From: Planctomycetaceae bacterium
GTDB lineage: Bacteria > Planctomycetota > Planctomycetia > Pirellulales > Pirellulaceae
Assembly (NCBI GenBank): GCA_002709045.1
Contig: PAPJ01000011.1
Coordinates: 1 to 64,000, forward strand
Length of the DNA: 64,000 nt
Direction: 5' to 3'
Shown one piece after another: positions 18,301 to 25,623 of the stretch. Within the stretch, counting starts at the first letter, position 1; each line of letters opens with the position of its first letter. The notes under the pieces are model-generated. The model was not told the DNA's origin. It searched no databases and worked only from the letters and a program-made list of their open reading frames with translations. The translations under genes were made by a program, and so were the position numbers.

Positions 18301-20470
18301 CGTCTTCTTTAGTTCCATACACCAGGATGCATTGACCACCGGATTAACTTCCATCTTATTCACGCTATGGTCTGTTTTGACTATTTTTATGCTGCAGGGT
18401 TCCATGGATGAAACAGCCAATGTCTTTGCAAGAATGAGGGTGATTTCAGCGGAGAGCTATGTTCACATCCGCATGCTACTTGCATCCTTTTCAGTCCTCG
18501 CTGTTTTGTATTTACTCAGTAACCGAGTAAGCCGTGTCTTCACTGGATTACCGGAACAGGAAGATCCTCTGATAGGTCGTTTCGCTCGCTGGCTTACAAA
18601 CCTGAGTGTGACGGGATTATTGGGAGTTTCTGTGGTGGCCATGTTGAGTTCAGTCAAAGAAGGAGGTCCTAGATGGATCGGAATAGAATTTGAATGGGCT
18701 GTCTTATTACTACCTCTGATTGGTCTGTACTGTTGTGCTCGCTATGTCAGTTCAGAACGTTCCTCTACATTGAGCATCTATGCCTATGGTAGTACTCTGG
18801 CGGCTACGTTATTAACCGTTTGTTTTGAATCGGCAGAGAGTCCTAACACTCAGAAGTTCGTATTCTTCATTTGTTTGACACTCGCAATCTATCTGGCGTT
18901 ATGGGGAGCGATTTATCGTTGGCAAGATACTGTAGTGAATGGACTGGCCAAAATTGGGATTCGGGATGCCGGACAATGGATGTCTGCCAGCAGACACGTC
19001 ATCGCGGGATTACAAGTTAGTTTGGGATTGATTCTTTTGGCTTGCTCATTCCTTAGTACGTTCTATCTTTCCAATGAAGCAGGCATAGAAAATTATCGAT
19101 ATCTCTCAGCGTTGCTTCCGCTATTGGTAGTTGTTGGTCTTGAAGTACTACGGGAAACACCGCTCTCCAGTGTGCGTCGTCATATTGTGGTGAACGCTCC
19201 CTTTGTAGCCGGAATTGTTTTATTGTGGGCTAATTTGGAGCCCGGTCTGATTGATGCTAAACACTGGTATCAGCGAATTGGCAGAGTGTTCATATTGACT
19301 TCTGTGCTGGCAGTTAGCTTTGTATTTAGGCTGTCGAATTTAAATGAGCGGAGTGAGTGGTTCGAACCATTTCGACGCATTCGTATTAATACAACCGCGA
19401 CGGCATTAATCACGTTATTTGTGACTCTTGTGATTGAAGCTTATTTAAGAATGCAAGGTGATTTCGATCCATTCGACTTTGAAGTGATCGGCATCGGGTT
19501 GGGAATTGTTGCAATCGCAGCCACGTTGATTGTCGTCGGTTTAAATCCCGAATTGAGTCCAATCCAACAGAGGACAGTGCGAATTCAACAGGGTTATGTC
19601 TACGTTGCTGAGATTCTGCTGTTAGTCCTGTTCGGACATGTGTATTTAAGCAAGCCGGGTTGGTTCGGTGTGTTACGGGGTTACTGGCCTTTCGTCTTGC
19701 TTGTTATCGCCTTTATGGGTGTATTTATTTCTGAGATCTTCCGGAAGCGGGAAAACCACGTTCTTTCAGAACCGCTTCATAATACGGCCTTCTTATTGCC
19801 GGCAATTCCGATATTAACTTTATGGTTATTTCCGTCAGACGGAGGCACTTTATTCGCAGATTACTCATGGCTATTCTTTGGAGCAGCTCTCCTCAACGTC
19901 CTGATGGCCTGTCTGCGGAAATCGTTCATTCATTCGGTCGTGGCGGCCATCGCCGGAAATGCCAGCCTCTGGTTGTATTTAACTTCGAATGGATCTCTGA
20001 TCTTTGCGGATGATCCTCAACTGTGGGTGATTCCACCTGCAATTTCGCTAATGATTGTCGCTCAGATATTTAAGGAAAAGCTTGACCGTAGGCAGATCTC
20101 TACGATTCGGTATATGTGTCTGACTCTGGTTTATCTTACGGCAAGTTTTGAAATGGTCATTGATTGGGCATCCGCTGAAGGTCATACCGGCCAAATGCTC
20201 ATACTGGGCGTGTTGTCCTTGATCGGAATTGGCGTTGGCGCACTGTTCAAGATGTCACAGTTTATTTATCTCGGACTCATCTTCTTGGTGATGACGCTTT
20301 TATCGTTGGTATTTGCTGCTCTGAATGCGATCAAGGGTGACAATAACCTCATCATGATCTTTAGTCTGGTCATTCTCCTAGGGATCCTAATATTGGTTGT
20401 GATCCACCTCTGGAAAAATCATGAAGAGAGGATTAAAGGCTGGATTGAAAAACTGGATTCGTGGGACTAA
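12368..20470 (+). CDS. Giant polytopic membrane protein with N-terminal zinc ribbon
   Basis: One uninterrupted 2,700-residue frame. It begins with a short hydrophobic helix (about 29-41), then a zinc ribbon CPDCEHSNQKNAVFCSKCG at about 50-68. A long soluble linker rich in Pro, Lys and Ser runs to roughly residue 260. Everything after is hydrophobic: by eye about 70 possible membrane segments joined by short loops, ending in a charged tail. I recognise no catalytic motif. The N-terminal part of the membrane region recalls large predicted membrane proteins such as the DUF2339 type, but this one is far longer. Two stretches near 1549-1880 and 2107-2430 are clearly related to each other. The ribosome binding site is weak. 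The open frame over 8.1 kb argues for selection. Function unknown. Confidence 0.85.
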   Translation: MQLATYFGPVAILDLLEFIFEDGGCCCSLVVIVIIIFSLLLNRSTSNNCPDCEHSNQKNAVFCSKCGAAIKILKTPTSFYPNLKLRIKNWKKWGWISESAHKRLKELNEADELVFRGHNPEAHSHKFTQVGNASSQEPVVPPDDKDAAKTDETSSPAVESKSPVEDSVVDQEKTVIKPVDSESPRPEPTKPEIAKPAKALPKPSLPPVKPKASKPLFISSKPTKPPVQTSVSRVLEVAPSSQPIKEAKPVRAVPVPPPKPPRRLSDILRGFMDESNIKLGEFVAGLLIIIGSIGLVTALNIAYKNIPYLSSVVFLTIVSLFHIFGVYSLKKWNLASSSRVVLLIGNLLIPLNVFMTTMGDTSLAEQRIFFILAVVVAGVSFGAMSFYSARLLAPKRPWPLILALMGPCLCQLVIKLVMTGEDFVPTPLNTNGLLLPAIAFISFAILSEHRYFRKSEDVTPDDAFSLLRVLGLGVFSLGACIALMFSRLHTQEQGIELSQYLSNPLMILCFIVVSAGMLIYRRIESDDYLKLQMGGMWMAVTGSMGIIIAMLLAVPDVNSMIIASFVGAVLALIFGYVTRITFLTAAGTLCVGIGIWSVYLSGRYVDDLTFVQLRNEIANGMTSILFTVTAVIAGVLHFFFEKIENRERPEFSKAGYLGVLLLAGVGLASAFASHLPFLTATNSDLTLVVFAVYAIASLVASLFTSMKLVHQIATGLVAVTSLKFVNTDLILDLAWLPEENLLGRLVVFSWMFLGAYVVTLIAQWSLRESRQERLARDGVLHSEFEWQWPLTMTTLAYFVVAILNVFYMYFGQGSYIAVVMQGVLLTGVAVLLGLRHKTDWTWMFVQIQLVFTIAAATTMLQAHAVESFQFWDWEHLRLQMIVLAVEMLGWTAFRKISQQSSHLNGIVVTDLMYMDFFLHALATIAVYIIWVFSLVQPLQGVYPDSAFLDGLNQFYGGLSLEGSAVGSLDWILWGLNLLAWICVLPDRQRRVSSFCGLLTLSALPILASTYLAESAASVNMSLIHYLKWGYGIFGVVVTALVCTDRFWWRALQENYPRLMKNQDEKSEGDHAEYTWMALRMVSFIAASLPVVILTAAHFAYTSSISGIGKELNEIVLLQPTSQSLRMAMVNFAGPFFLLVVAAWICAVRSLRPLYLIAALPMWVLGWMFFSLIPIWADGLDLTFAEGFGSVKWGLIGIGLYGLAWSAAGLKADGRRRQQLFQTSSASNFVYFITACGVCLYALVVNLDALVVIGEIQSAAEWKGWRSAFANPSAFVCVLLLPTVCWMFNRVSQGDRGVSFVLIGTVALNATIAHLAVPDVSLPGTSVLFFQTIGWIVALFACVVGFATCLKLGKFKADSEESHWLAVRRVQGRWVGWVSALAYAIYIAFAIFWSMPNSGSVTYDDGLLLSLMVLVVLLSITMSQLVQNGTTITMSLLLMFPLAVLASLKLVSLTMDLESLSSDLVASVSKILDENSLPLGRMIIAGFAVYVITTSLVQSQCQRWLGFSAHKEQITFTVLRGLMTLCVSLLVIHSIAAVWALPYYPNLGWFEFDMEWGIVLLTLLGLWVTSQESRFDRLIPLLYFFGFSVVATGLVYQFVDLEGSWSLADRQIYQFAFWMMLAGYIAFWGLLYRFNQHSTEVLGKLRIPGANELLRRNHHGIARLQFYLGVIVSVIALLSTFYLKATDDDVGICRYLAAGAPLLFMIGLVSLKETPLAKFREHLTLNLPLVSIVILLWAGISEEEDTMANWYHRLARVYIAFALMATVGYFIYRRASFGKWRTSVEQWFTNITEISVITLTLSLVLELMIYREGYANVKEIVTPFELIGISVGLVCSVLTLAYLGLRPVFVKDLGLLQTGNPFHALASMVLIAILFGHLQLAKPSDSVRFGQVLGWLGLLIVSLSALVNFVRTQVVGKLEGMRQWSSLSSIGGIWIIWVSYLTGLVVAGCLYFLGQDPINAWFSSYALHWCLISLVLLLYVFFSSIHQDALTTGLTSILFTLWSVLTIFMLQGSMDETANVFARMRVISAESYVHIRMLLASFSVLAVLYLLSNRVSRVFTGLPEQEDPLIGRFARWLTNLSVTGLLGVSVVAMLSSVKEGGPRWIGIEFEWAVLLLPLIGLYCCARYVSSERSSTLSIYAYGSTLAATLLTVCFESAESPNTQKFVFFICLTLAIYLALWGAIYRWQDTVVNGLAKIGIRDAGQWMSASRHVIAGLQVSLGLILLACSFLSTFYLSNEAGIENYRYLSALLPLLVVVGLEVLRETPLSSVRRHIVVNAPFVAGIVLLWANLEPGLIDAKHWYQRIGRVFILTSVLAVSFVFRLSNLNERSEWFEPFRRIRINTTATALITLFVTLVIEAYLRMQGDFDPFDFEVIGIGLGIVAIAATLIVVGLNPELSPIQQRTVRIQQGYVYVAEILLLVLFGHVYLSKPGWFGVLRGYWPFVLLVIAFMGVFISEIFRKRENHVLSEPLHNTAFLLPAIPILTLWLFPSDGGTLFADYSWLFFGAALLNVLMACLRKSFIHSVVAAIAGNASLWLYLTSNGSLIFADDPQLWVIPPAISLMIVAQIFKEKLDRRQISTIRYMCLTLVYLTASFEMVIDWASAEGHTGQMLILGVLSLIGIGVGALFKMSQFIYLGLIFLVMTLLSLVFAALNAIKGDNNLIMIFSLVILLGILILVVIHLWKNHEERIKGWIEKLDSWD
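17014..19658 (+). repeat. Internal protein duplication within the giant membrane gene
   Basis: Copy 1 spans about 17014-18012 and copy 2 about 18686-19658, a period of roughly 550 residues. Matching landmarks are EFDMEWGIVLL and EFEWAVLLL; LLSTFYL and FLSTFYL; KETPLAKFREH and RETPLSSVRRH; VILLWAG and VLLWAN; NWYHRLARV and HWYQRIGRV; FGHLQLAKP and FGHVYLSKP. The similarity is visible in protein but not as exact DNA repeats, so the duplication is old. Boundaries are approximate. Confidence 0.75.
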
Positions 20471-20503
20471 TGCTCACTAATTGGCCAGAGCGGGTACCTC
20501 GAG

Positions 20504-20620
20504 TTATTGGGTTGCTTTGGGCGCAATGTTTTCAAGGTCGTTGATAATCTCACTGCACTGTTGGTACCATTCTTGCAGCCGTTTTTGTAGTAGGCGGTTA
20601 ATGATTCTGCATAACGCCAC
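20504..20620 (-). CDS. Possible small protein, 38 residues (doubtful)
   Basis: In the 296-base gap after the giant gene, the minus strand has a GTG at 20620 with GGAGG three bases before it. From there 38 codons give a charged, helix-like peptide (RLLQKRLQEWYQQCSEI..., ending in ATQ). The spacing of the ribosome binding site is shorter than usual. An overlapping frame just upstream also reads like protein (DFDTDQDSHHLMPEERG), so this may be the worn remains of a longer gene and not a real small one. The rest of the gap shows nothing else. Treat as tentative. Confidence 0.22.
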   Translation of the reverse strand: MALCRIINRLLQKRLQEWYQQCSEIINDLENIAPKATQ

Positions 20621-20766
20621 GTTCCTCCGGCATGAGGTGGTGAGAATCCTGATCTGTGTCAAAATCCAAAGAGAGATTGCCTACTATCCTGCCTCAAGCG
20701 TCTCAATCATAATGAACCAAATAATAGGAAGATGACAAGAACGACAGTTAACTTGGAATATAAATC

Positions 20767-21669
20767 ATGGCAATAAGTGGATTAATTCCCGCGGTTCATA
20801 CCCCTTTAGATGCGTCCGGGGAAATAAATCTAGATGTAGTTGAACTACAGGCACAGCGTTGTTTCGATACGGGTTGCAAAGGGGTCTATGTGGCTGGAAC
20901 AACAGGCGAATGCCATAGTCTGTCACCTGACGAACGTCTGGCACTCTTTCAGCGATGGGGAGACGTCGTTCAGGGAACAGGATTGTCACTGATCTGTCAT
21001 GTGGGTGATAACTCCATGCCGGTAGCCAAGGCCCTGGCGGCCAAGAGTCTTGAGGCTGGGGCTGACGCAATTGCGTCAATGGCTCCGTGCTTTTTTCGCC
21101 CAGCCAGCATGGATTTGTTGATTCCATATCTCCAGGAGATCTGTTCTGCTGCTCCCGATTTACCGTTCTATTTTTACGACATTCCAGTGATGACTCACGT
21201 GGAATTGTCGATGATTGAATTACTGGAACGGGCAGAGACCGAGCTTCCCAGTTTAGCGGGGCTCAAGTTTACCAATGGGAATTTAATGGATTTACAATCG
21301 TTGTTGCGTGTTGATCCTGATCGTTACAACATTCTCTTTGGATTTGACGAGATGCTTTCGGCTGCCTGGCTATACGGAGTTCGGGGGGCGGTGGGGTCGA
21401 CTTACAATCACTTTGCGAAATTATATAACGCGATTGTTGCGGCCGTAGAAGCTGGTGATAATTCTCGTGCTCAGAAACTGCAGAATCTTAGCGTAGAGAT
21501 TATTCGTGCTTTTCAAAAGCCTGGATTCGCGGCCGCTTCGAAAGAAGCGATGGCGTTTTTCGGAGTGGATTGCGGGACGGTTCGGTCTCCACTTCAACCA
21601 CTCAGTGACCCGCAGCGAACAGAGTTGCGACAAACACTGGAGTCCCTTGGAGCCATCGATTGGGCATAG
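20767..21669 (+). CDS. NanA/DapA-family aldolase (class I, Schiff base)
   Basis: This 300-residue member of the N-acetylneuraminate lyase/dihydrodipicolinate synthase family splits or forms 2-keto acids by way of pyruvate bound to a lysine. The carboxylate-binding motif GTTGE is at 44-48, the catalytic Tyr is Y137 in FYFYDIP and the Schiff-base Lys is K167 in AGLKFTN. The Tyr and Lys positions (137, 167) are close to those of E. coli NanA (137, 165), and the YDIP segment is nearer the NanA branch than DapA. It heads an operon with a LarA-like protein (31-base gap), DUF1080 and PdxA. A sugar-acid or sialic-acid-like substrate is therefore more likely than lysine synthesis. Confidence 0.85.
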   Translation: MAISGLIPAVHTPLDASGEINLDVVELQAQRCFDTGCKGVYVAGTTGECHSLSPDERLALFQRWGDVVQGTGLSLICHVGDNSMPVAKALAAKSLEAGADAIASMAPCFFRPASMDLLIPYLQEICSAAPDLPFYFYDIPVMTHVELSMIELLERAETELPSLAGLKFTNGNLMDLQSLLRVDPDRYNILFGFDEMLSAAWLYGVRGAVGSTYNHFAKLYNAIVAAVEAGDNSRAQKLQNLSVEIIRAFQKPGFAAASKEAMAFFGVDCGTVRSPLQPLSDPQRTELRQTLESLGAIDWA

Positions 21670-21700
21670 CCTCGATAAGTCTGGGCAATAGGGAGAAACC

Positions 21701-22972
21701 ATGACACTTTATTATGCTGCCGGTTCACCGACGACGGAGATTTCGGACGAGCAGATGCGTGAAGCATTGCACCTGGTTTTTGGACAACTGGGTGAACGTA
21801 AGAAAGTTCTCACACTACCGCCTGACTTCACTCGGTACAACAGTCGGGCCGGCCAGTTAACCTGTATGGCCTATGAATTTTACGGCTCGGCCATGACCGA
21901 CATCATGCCAGCTTTAGGGACACATGTTCCTATGCCTGATTGGCAACTCGATAAAATGTTTCCCGGAGTGCCTCATGATCTGATCCGGCCGCATCGCTGG
22001 CGGGACGATGTTGTTACCATTGGTGAAGTTCCCACTGAGTTTGTCTCAGAAGTAACCGAGGGTATTTGGCAACAACCCTGGCCGGCTCAACTCAATAAAT
22101 TGGTTTGGGAAGGTGGTCATGATCTGATTCTTTCTATAGGACAGGTGGTGCCTCATGAAGTGATTGGTATGGCCAATTACAACAAGAATATCTTTGTCGG
22201 GACTGGTGGCTCTAAAGGAATCAATGAAAGCCACTTTATCGGCGCTGCTTATGGCATGGAACGGATGATGGGCCGAGCCAATACGCCGCTTCGGAAGATC
22301 TTAAATTATGCTCAGGATCAATTTTGCCGGAATTTGCCACTGTTGTATGTACTCACCGTCGTGGGGGCACGGCAGGATGGCTCGTTAGTCACACGTGGAC
22401 TTTTTATCGGTGACCATCATGATTGTTTTGAAAAGGCTTGTGAGCTGTCTGTACAGGTAAACTTTACTAAACTTGATGAGCCGCTTGATAAAGTCGTGGT
22501 GTATCTTGACCCGGAAGAATTTCACAGTACCTGGCTTGGAAATAAGTCTATTTATAGAACCAGGATGGCTATCGCCGATCAGGGAGAGTTAATTGTATTA
22601 GCTCCTAAGGTGGGGATTTTTGGCGAAGATCCTCAGATTGATACTTTGATACGAAAATATGGTTATCGTACGACTCCGGAGATCATGCAATTTATGGAGG
22701 ATAATGAAGACTTGCGGGCTAATCTCTCGGCCGCTGCACATCTTATTCACGGTTCTTCAGAAGGTCGATTCAGAGTTACTTACTGCCCCGGGGAATTGAC
22801 TCAGCAGGAAATTCAATCGGTGGGTTATGAGTACGGCGACTTGAAGACAATGTTGGAGCGTTATCCTGTAGAGCAATTAAAAGAGGGTTGGAATCATACG
22901 GCAGATGGTGAGAAGTTCTACTTTATTGGAAACCCGGCACTAGGCCTGTGGGCGCATAAAGATCGGCTGTAA
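21701..22972 (+). CDS. LarA-type (lactate racemase family) racemase/epimerase
   Basis: This 423-residue protein of the LarA/DUF2088 family inverts the carbon bearing the hydroxyl of 2-hydroxy acids, using a nickel-pincer cofactor. Likely cofactor and catalytic residues are H75 in ALGTH, H152, K162 and H178. The spacings of the last three (10 and 16) equal those of H174, K184 and H200 in Lactobacillus LarA. The stretch from 138 to 180 (GGHDLILSIGQVVPHEVIG..., GTGGSKGINESH) is very well kept. No cofactor-making larB, larC or larE genes lie in the window. A strong GGGAGAAACC site precedes the ATG. The family includes racemases for lactate, malate and other hydroxy acids, and the substrate here is unknown. 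Confidence 0.8.
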   Translation: MTLYYAAGSPTTEISDEQMREALHLVFGQLGERKKVLTLPPDFTRYNSRAGQLTCMAYEFYGSAMTDIMPALGTHVPMPDWQLDKMFPGVPHDLIRPHRWRDDVVTIGEVPTEFVSEVTEGIWQQPWPAQLNKLVWEGGHDLILSIGQVVPHEVIGMANYNKNIFVGTGGSKGINESHFIGAAYGMERMMGRANTPLRKILNYAQDQFCRNLPLLYVLTVVGARQDGSLVTRGLFIGDHHDCFEKACELSVQVNFTKLDEPLDKVVVYLDPEEFHSTWLGNKSIYRTRMAIADQGELIVLAPKVGIFGEDPQIDTLIRKYGYRTTPEIMQFMEDNEDLRANLSAAAHLIHGSSEGRFRVTYCPGELTQQEIQSVGYEYGDLKTMLERYPVEQLKEGWNHTADGEKFYFIGNPALGLWAHKDRL

Positions 22973-23038
22973 ACCGCTTTTTACAGTGGTATACTGAACG
23001 CTCGAATTAACAACAATAACCTAACAGGAACTCTTTGT

Positions 23039-23719
23039 ATGTTTCGACTAGTAGCGGTCCTTATTCTTACTCTGATTTCTTCCACATCTTTTGCCGAACC
23101 TAAATCGACGATACTCTCGTCGTCTTTAGATCATTGGGTTACTACGGCAGGTAAGCCTGTTACCCAGGGTTGGAAAGTTGAAGATGAGAGCACACTGTTG
23201 TGTGAAGGCAAAGGGTCGGGAATACTTCTTTCGCAGCAACAATATCGTGACTTCTCATTGACATGGGAATGGAAGTTAACCGAGAAGGGTAATAGTGGCA
23301 TTAAATATCGTGTTCGGCAGTATGGCAATGCCTGGTTAGGATGCGAATATCAAATGATAGATGATGAAAATTACGGTACGGATCCTTTTTCGCTCAACGC
23401 AACAGGATCACTTTATGCCATTTGGGAACCCTCGGGAAACAAGCATTTGAATCCAGGCGGTGAGTGGAATCAAAGCCAGATTATTGTGAAAGGTAATCGT
23501 GTTCGTCACTATCTTAATGGTGAATTGATGGTGGATGGCCGCATTGGTTCACGTGATTGGAAGCAGCGTGTGGCTGCAAGTAAGTTTAAAGATCGTGAAG
23601 ATTTCAGTCTGAATCGTAATGGCCTGATTATGTTGACAGAACACGGTAATCCAACCTGGTTTCGTAATGTTGTGATTACCGAATTGCGATCATCTTTATC
23701 CATGCGTATTAAGCGGTGA
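23039..23719 (+). CDS. Secreted DUF1080 (3-keto-disaccharide hydrolase-type) protein
   Basis: This 226-residue protein has an N-terminal signal peptide (core to about residue 18, cleavage near SFA). One concanavalin-like DUF1080 domain follows, recognised by the SLTWEWKLTEKGNSGIKYRV segment, the YQMIDDENYG stretch and WNQSQIIVKGNRVRHYLNGE. Such domains are abundant in Planctomycetes, where they bind or hydrolyse glycans outside the cytoplasm; some members act on 3-keto-glycosides. It is the third gene of the aldolase-LarA-DUF1080-pdxA run, with AGGAAC before the ATG and only 15 bases before pdxA. It is the only exported member of the operon. Confidence 0.85.
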   Translation: MFRLVAVLILTLISSTSFAEPKSTILSSSLDHWVTTAGKPVTQGWKVEDESTLLCEGKGSGILLSQQQYRDFSLTWEWKLTEKGNSGIKYRVRQYGNAWLGCEYQMIDDENYGTDPFSLNATGSLYAIWEPSGNKHLNPGGEWNQSQIIVKGNRVRHYLNGELMVDGRIGSRDWKQRVAASKFKDREDFSLNRNGLIMLTEHGNPTWFRNVVITELRSSLSMRIKR

Positions 23720-23734
23720 AAATTTAGAGACGTT

Positions 23735-24721
23735 ATGACAGCATTGCCCATCTATACCATTTCTATCGGGGATCCGGCTGGAATCGGTCCGGAAGTGACG
23801 GTAAAGGCTTGTCGTGATCAAGCCCTGCAGTCCATAGCCCGCTGGGTAATTATCGGCGAGGCATGGCAGGTACAGGAGCTTGCTAAACAGTATGATCTGC
23901 ATGTTGACCAGGTCATAAAGTCCATTGATGAACTGGCAGATGATACAAAGGTGGCCGTTTTTGATGCCGGATTAATTTCTAAGCATGAGGTTGAAACCGG
24001 TCAGGTCAGTGCAGCTTGTGGCCATGCTTCTATTAACTACGTCAGGCTGGCCGCGGAGTTATGTATTGCCGGTAAGAGTAAGGCAATGGTAACCGGTCCC
24101 ATTAGCAAAGAAGCTGTTGCTGCCTCCGGTATTGAGGGATTTTGTGGGCATACAGAGTATATTACGGAACTGTGCGGGCTTGAGACCTGTCGGATGATGC
24201 TTTGGAATAAGACGGTCTGTGTAATCCATGTCTCCACACACTGCAGCCTTTTCGATGCGGTCACTAAGATTGACCAGCAGCGTATTCTTGAAACGATTGA
24301 AATAGGTCATCAGGCAATGGTGAATCTTGGGTTTGAAAATCCACATCTTTGTATCTGTGGATTAAACCCTCATGCAGGAGAAAATGGGATGTTTGGCAGC
24401 GAAGAAACCGATCTCATTATTCCCGCTGTCGAACAAGCTCAGACTCAGGGAATCCATGTTACCGGACCTTATCCAGCGGACACGCTGTTTATGCAGGCGG
24501 TGCGGGGTAAGTGTGATATGGTCATTGCTATGTACCATGATCAGGGCCATGTACCGATGAAACTTTATGACTTCGAACATACCGTCAATGTCACACTTGG
24601 TTTACCAATCGTACGTTGCAGTGTTGATCATGGAACAGCGTTTGATATTGCAGGACAGGGAATTGCCGATCCGGTTGATATGCAAACGGCAATGAAGTTG
24701 GCTGTAAATCTGACGTCGTAG
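23735..24721 (+). CDS. pdxA: 4-hydroxythreonine-4-phosphate dehydrogenase family (PdxA)
   Basis: This 328-residue protein has the full set of PdxA marks: the N-terminal ISIGDPAGIGPEV, the TGPISKEA segment, the GHTEY loop, the NPHAGENGMFG motif, GPYPADTLF and MYHDQGHVPMK with its metal-binding His. PdxA oxidises 4-phosphohydroxy-L-threonine in vitamin B6 synthesis. PdxA2 relatives oxidise 4-phospho-threonate or erythronate in sugar-acid catabolism. Its place in an operon with an aldolase, a LarA-type enzyme and DUF1080, and without other pdx genes, leaves the catabolic role open. The usual partner kinase of PdxA2 (DUF1537 family) is not in the window. The family is certain; which role it plays is not. 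Confidence 0.9.
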   Translation: MTALPIYTISIGDPAGIGPEVTVKACRDQALQSIARWVIIGEAWQVQELAKQYDLHVDQVIKSIDELADDTKVAVFDAGLISKHEVETGQVSAACGHASINYVRLAAELCIAGKSKAMVTGPISKEAVAASGIEGFCGHTEYITELCGLETCRMMLWNKTVCVIHVSTHCSLFDAVTKIDQQRILETIEIGHQAMVNLGFENPHLCICGLNPHAGENGMFGSEETDLIIPAVEQAQTQGIHVTGPYPADTLFMQAVRGKCDMVIAMYHDQGHVPMKLYDFEHTVNVTLGLPIVRCSVDHGTAFDIAGQGIADPVDMQTAMKLAVNLTS

Positions 24722-24741
24722 CCTCTGATGAATTTCTATGT

Positions 24742-25209
24742 CTAGTACGTAAAGACCATCGTATCGCTACCAAGTTTTCCAAATAGCCGTGGCTTGTCGG
24801 TGACAAATGCATCTTCGATGATATCCTCTGCCGTAATATTCAGATCTTTCATACAGACTGGGCAGACATGTAATTCAGCACCGCGATTCTTCAGCGTTCG
24901 AAGTTGTTCGATCATGGGTGCATGTTGTTGATACTTGTAGTCTGCATCAAAACTGGTGGTCGGTAGTGTGACCCCTTTGACATTGAAGAAGATCGCTACA
25001 GCATAGCCTTCATCCAGACAGAATCCGGCAAAGGTCAGACCCATGTTTACTGCTTGAGGATCGGTCAGCGGATCACTGGTAAGGCTAACGACTGCTACTT
25101 TAACATCGCCGTCGAGGGTGCCCGCATCGGATTGTTCGACGTTTGTTTGGCATCCGGAAAGTATAAGTAGCGGGATACAAAAGATAGATGAAGTAACAAA
25201 GCGTTGCAT
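24742..25209 (-). CDS. DsrE-family lipoprotein
   Basis: This 155-residue protein starts with a lipoprotein signal ending in ILSGC (Cys about residue 20). A DsrE/DsrF-like fold follows: VKVAVVSLTSDP, an AVNMGLTFAGFCLDEGYAVAIFFNVKGV segment, and a C-terminal half with the redox-type pair HVCPVCMKDL and RLFGKLGSDTMVFTY. Soluble DsrE proteins shuttle sulfur on a conserved Cys. Here the protein is anchored outside the cytoplasm, so it may handle persulfide or thiol chemistry at the membrane. It converges on pdxA with 20 bases between the stops. Confidence 0.75.
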   Translation of the reverse strand: MQRFVTSSIFCIPLLILSGCQTNVEQSDAGTLDGDVKVAVVSLTSDPLTDPQAVNMGLTFAGFCLDEGYAVAIFFNVKGVTLPTTSFDADYKYQQHAPMIEQLRTLKNRGAELHVCPVCMKDLNITAEDIIEDAFVTDKPRLFGKLGSDTMVFTY

Positions 25210-25443
25210 ATGAAAGGTTCCTCAGATCGAATTGACAGGCAATCTCCATTTATAACATGATCTGATGAAAAGGCGGTTATCTTGCTGAACCCTTATTTAA
25301 TCAAAATCGGTTTTGTTGGAATCTGCCAACAAGCTGGTGTCCAGATTTGGTAGAAATATTTATGTTTCCCGTTTGAGAGCAGACAAAAGCGTATTTTTCG
25401 AGTGTAATGGCATATAGAGGCTCCATTTTCAGGCCTAATAAGA

Positions 25444-25623
25444 TCAATCTGAACTTACCGTATCGATCAAGGGACTTATAATAATAGTTACATTGCCATC
25501 AGGTTGGGATTTATCTTTTACCGGTTTGTCATTATCTTTTAGGCTTACCGGATATTGGTATCGACCTTGAATAACCGAAGGCGACCATTTGTCCTCACTA
25601 AATTCCTTCAGCCAGGCTGTGCT
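25444..25623 (-). pseudogene. Possible gene remnant in the 433-base gap 25210-25642
   Basis: Between the DsrE gene and the desaturase gene there is no complete gene. On the minus strand a 59-codon open stretch, closed by a TAA at 25624-25626 upstream and a TGA at 25444, translates into plausible protein (AWLKEFSEDKWSPSVIQG, then a Lys/Asp-rich part and GNVTIIISPLI). It has no ATG, GTG or nearby ribosome binding site, so if it is real it is the worn C-terminal end of a lost gene. The rest of the gap holds nothing I can name. The promoter of the desaturase must lie here. Confidence 0.28.

Noticed and set aside
20481..20735. 84-codon plus-strand frame after the giant gene
   Set aside because: Cys/Ser/Arg-rich composition without protein-like order and no ribosome binding site; the minus strand looks more like protein here.
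22967..22986. CTGTAAA/TTTACAG inverted repeat at the end of the LarA-type gene as a terminator
   Set aside because: No T run follows, it overlaps the stop codon, and the next gene appears to belong to the same operon.
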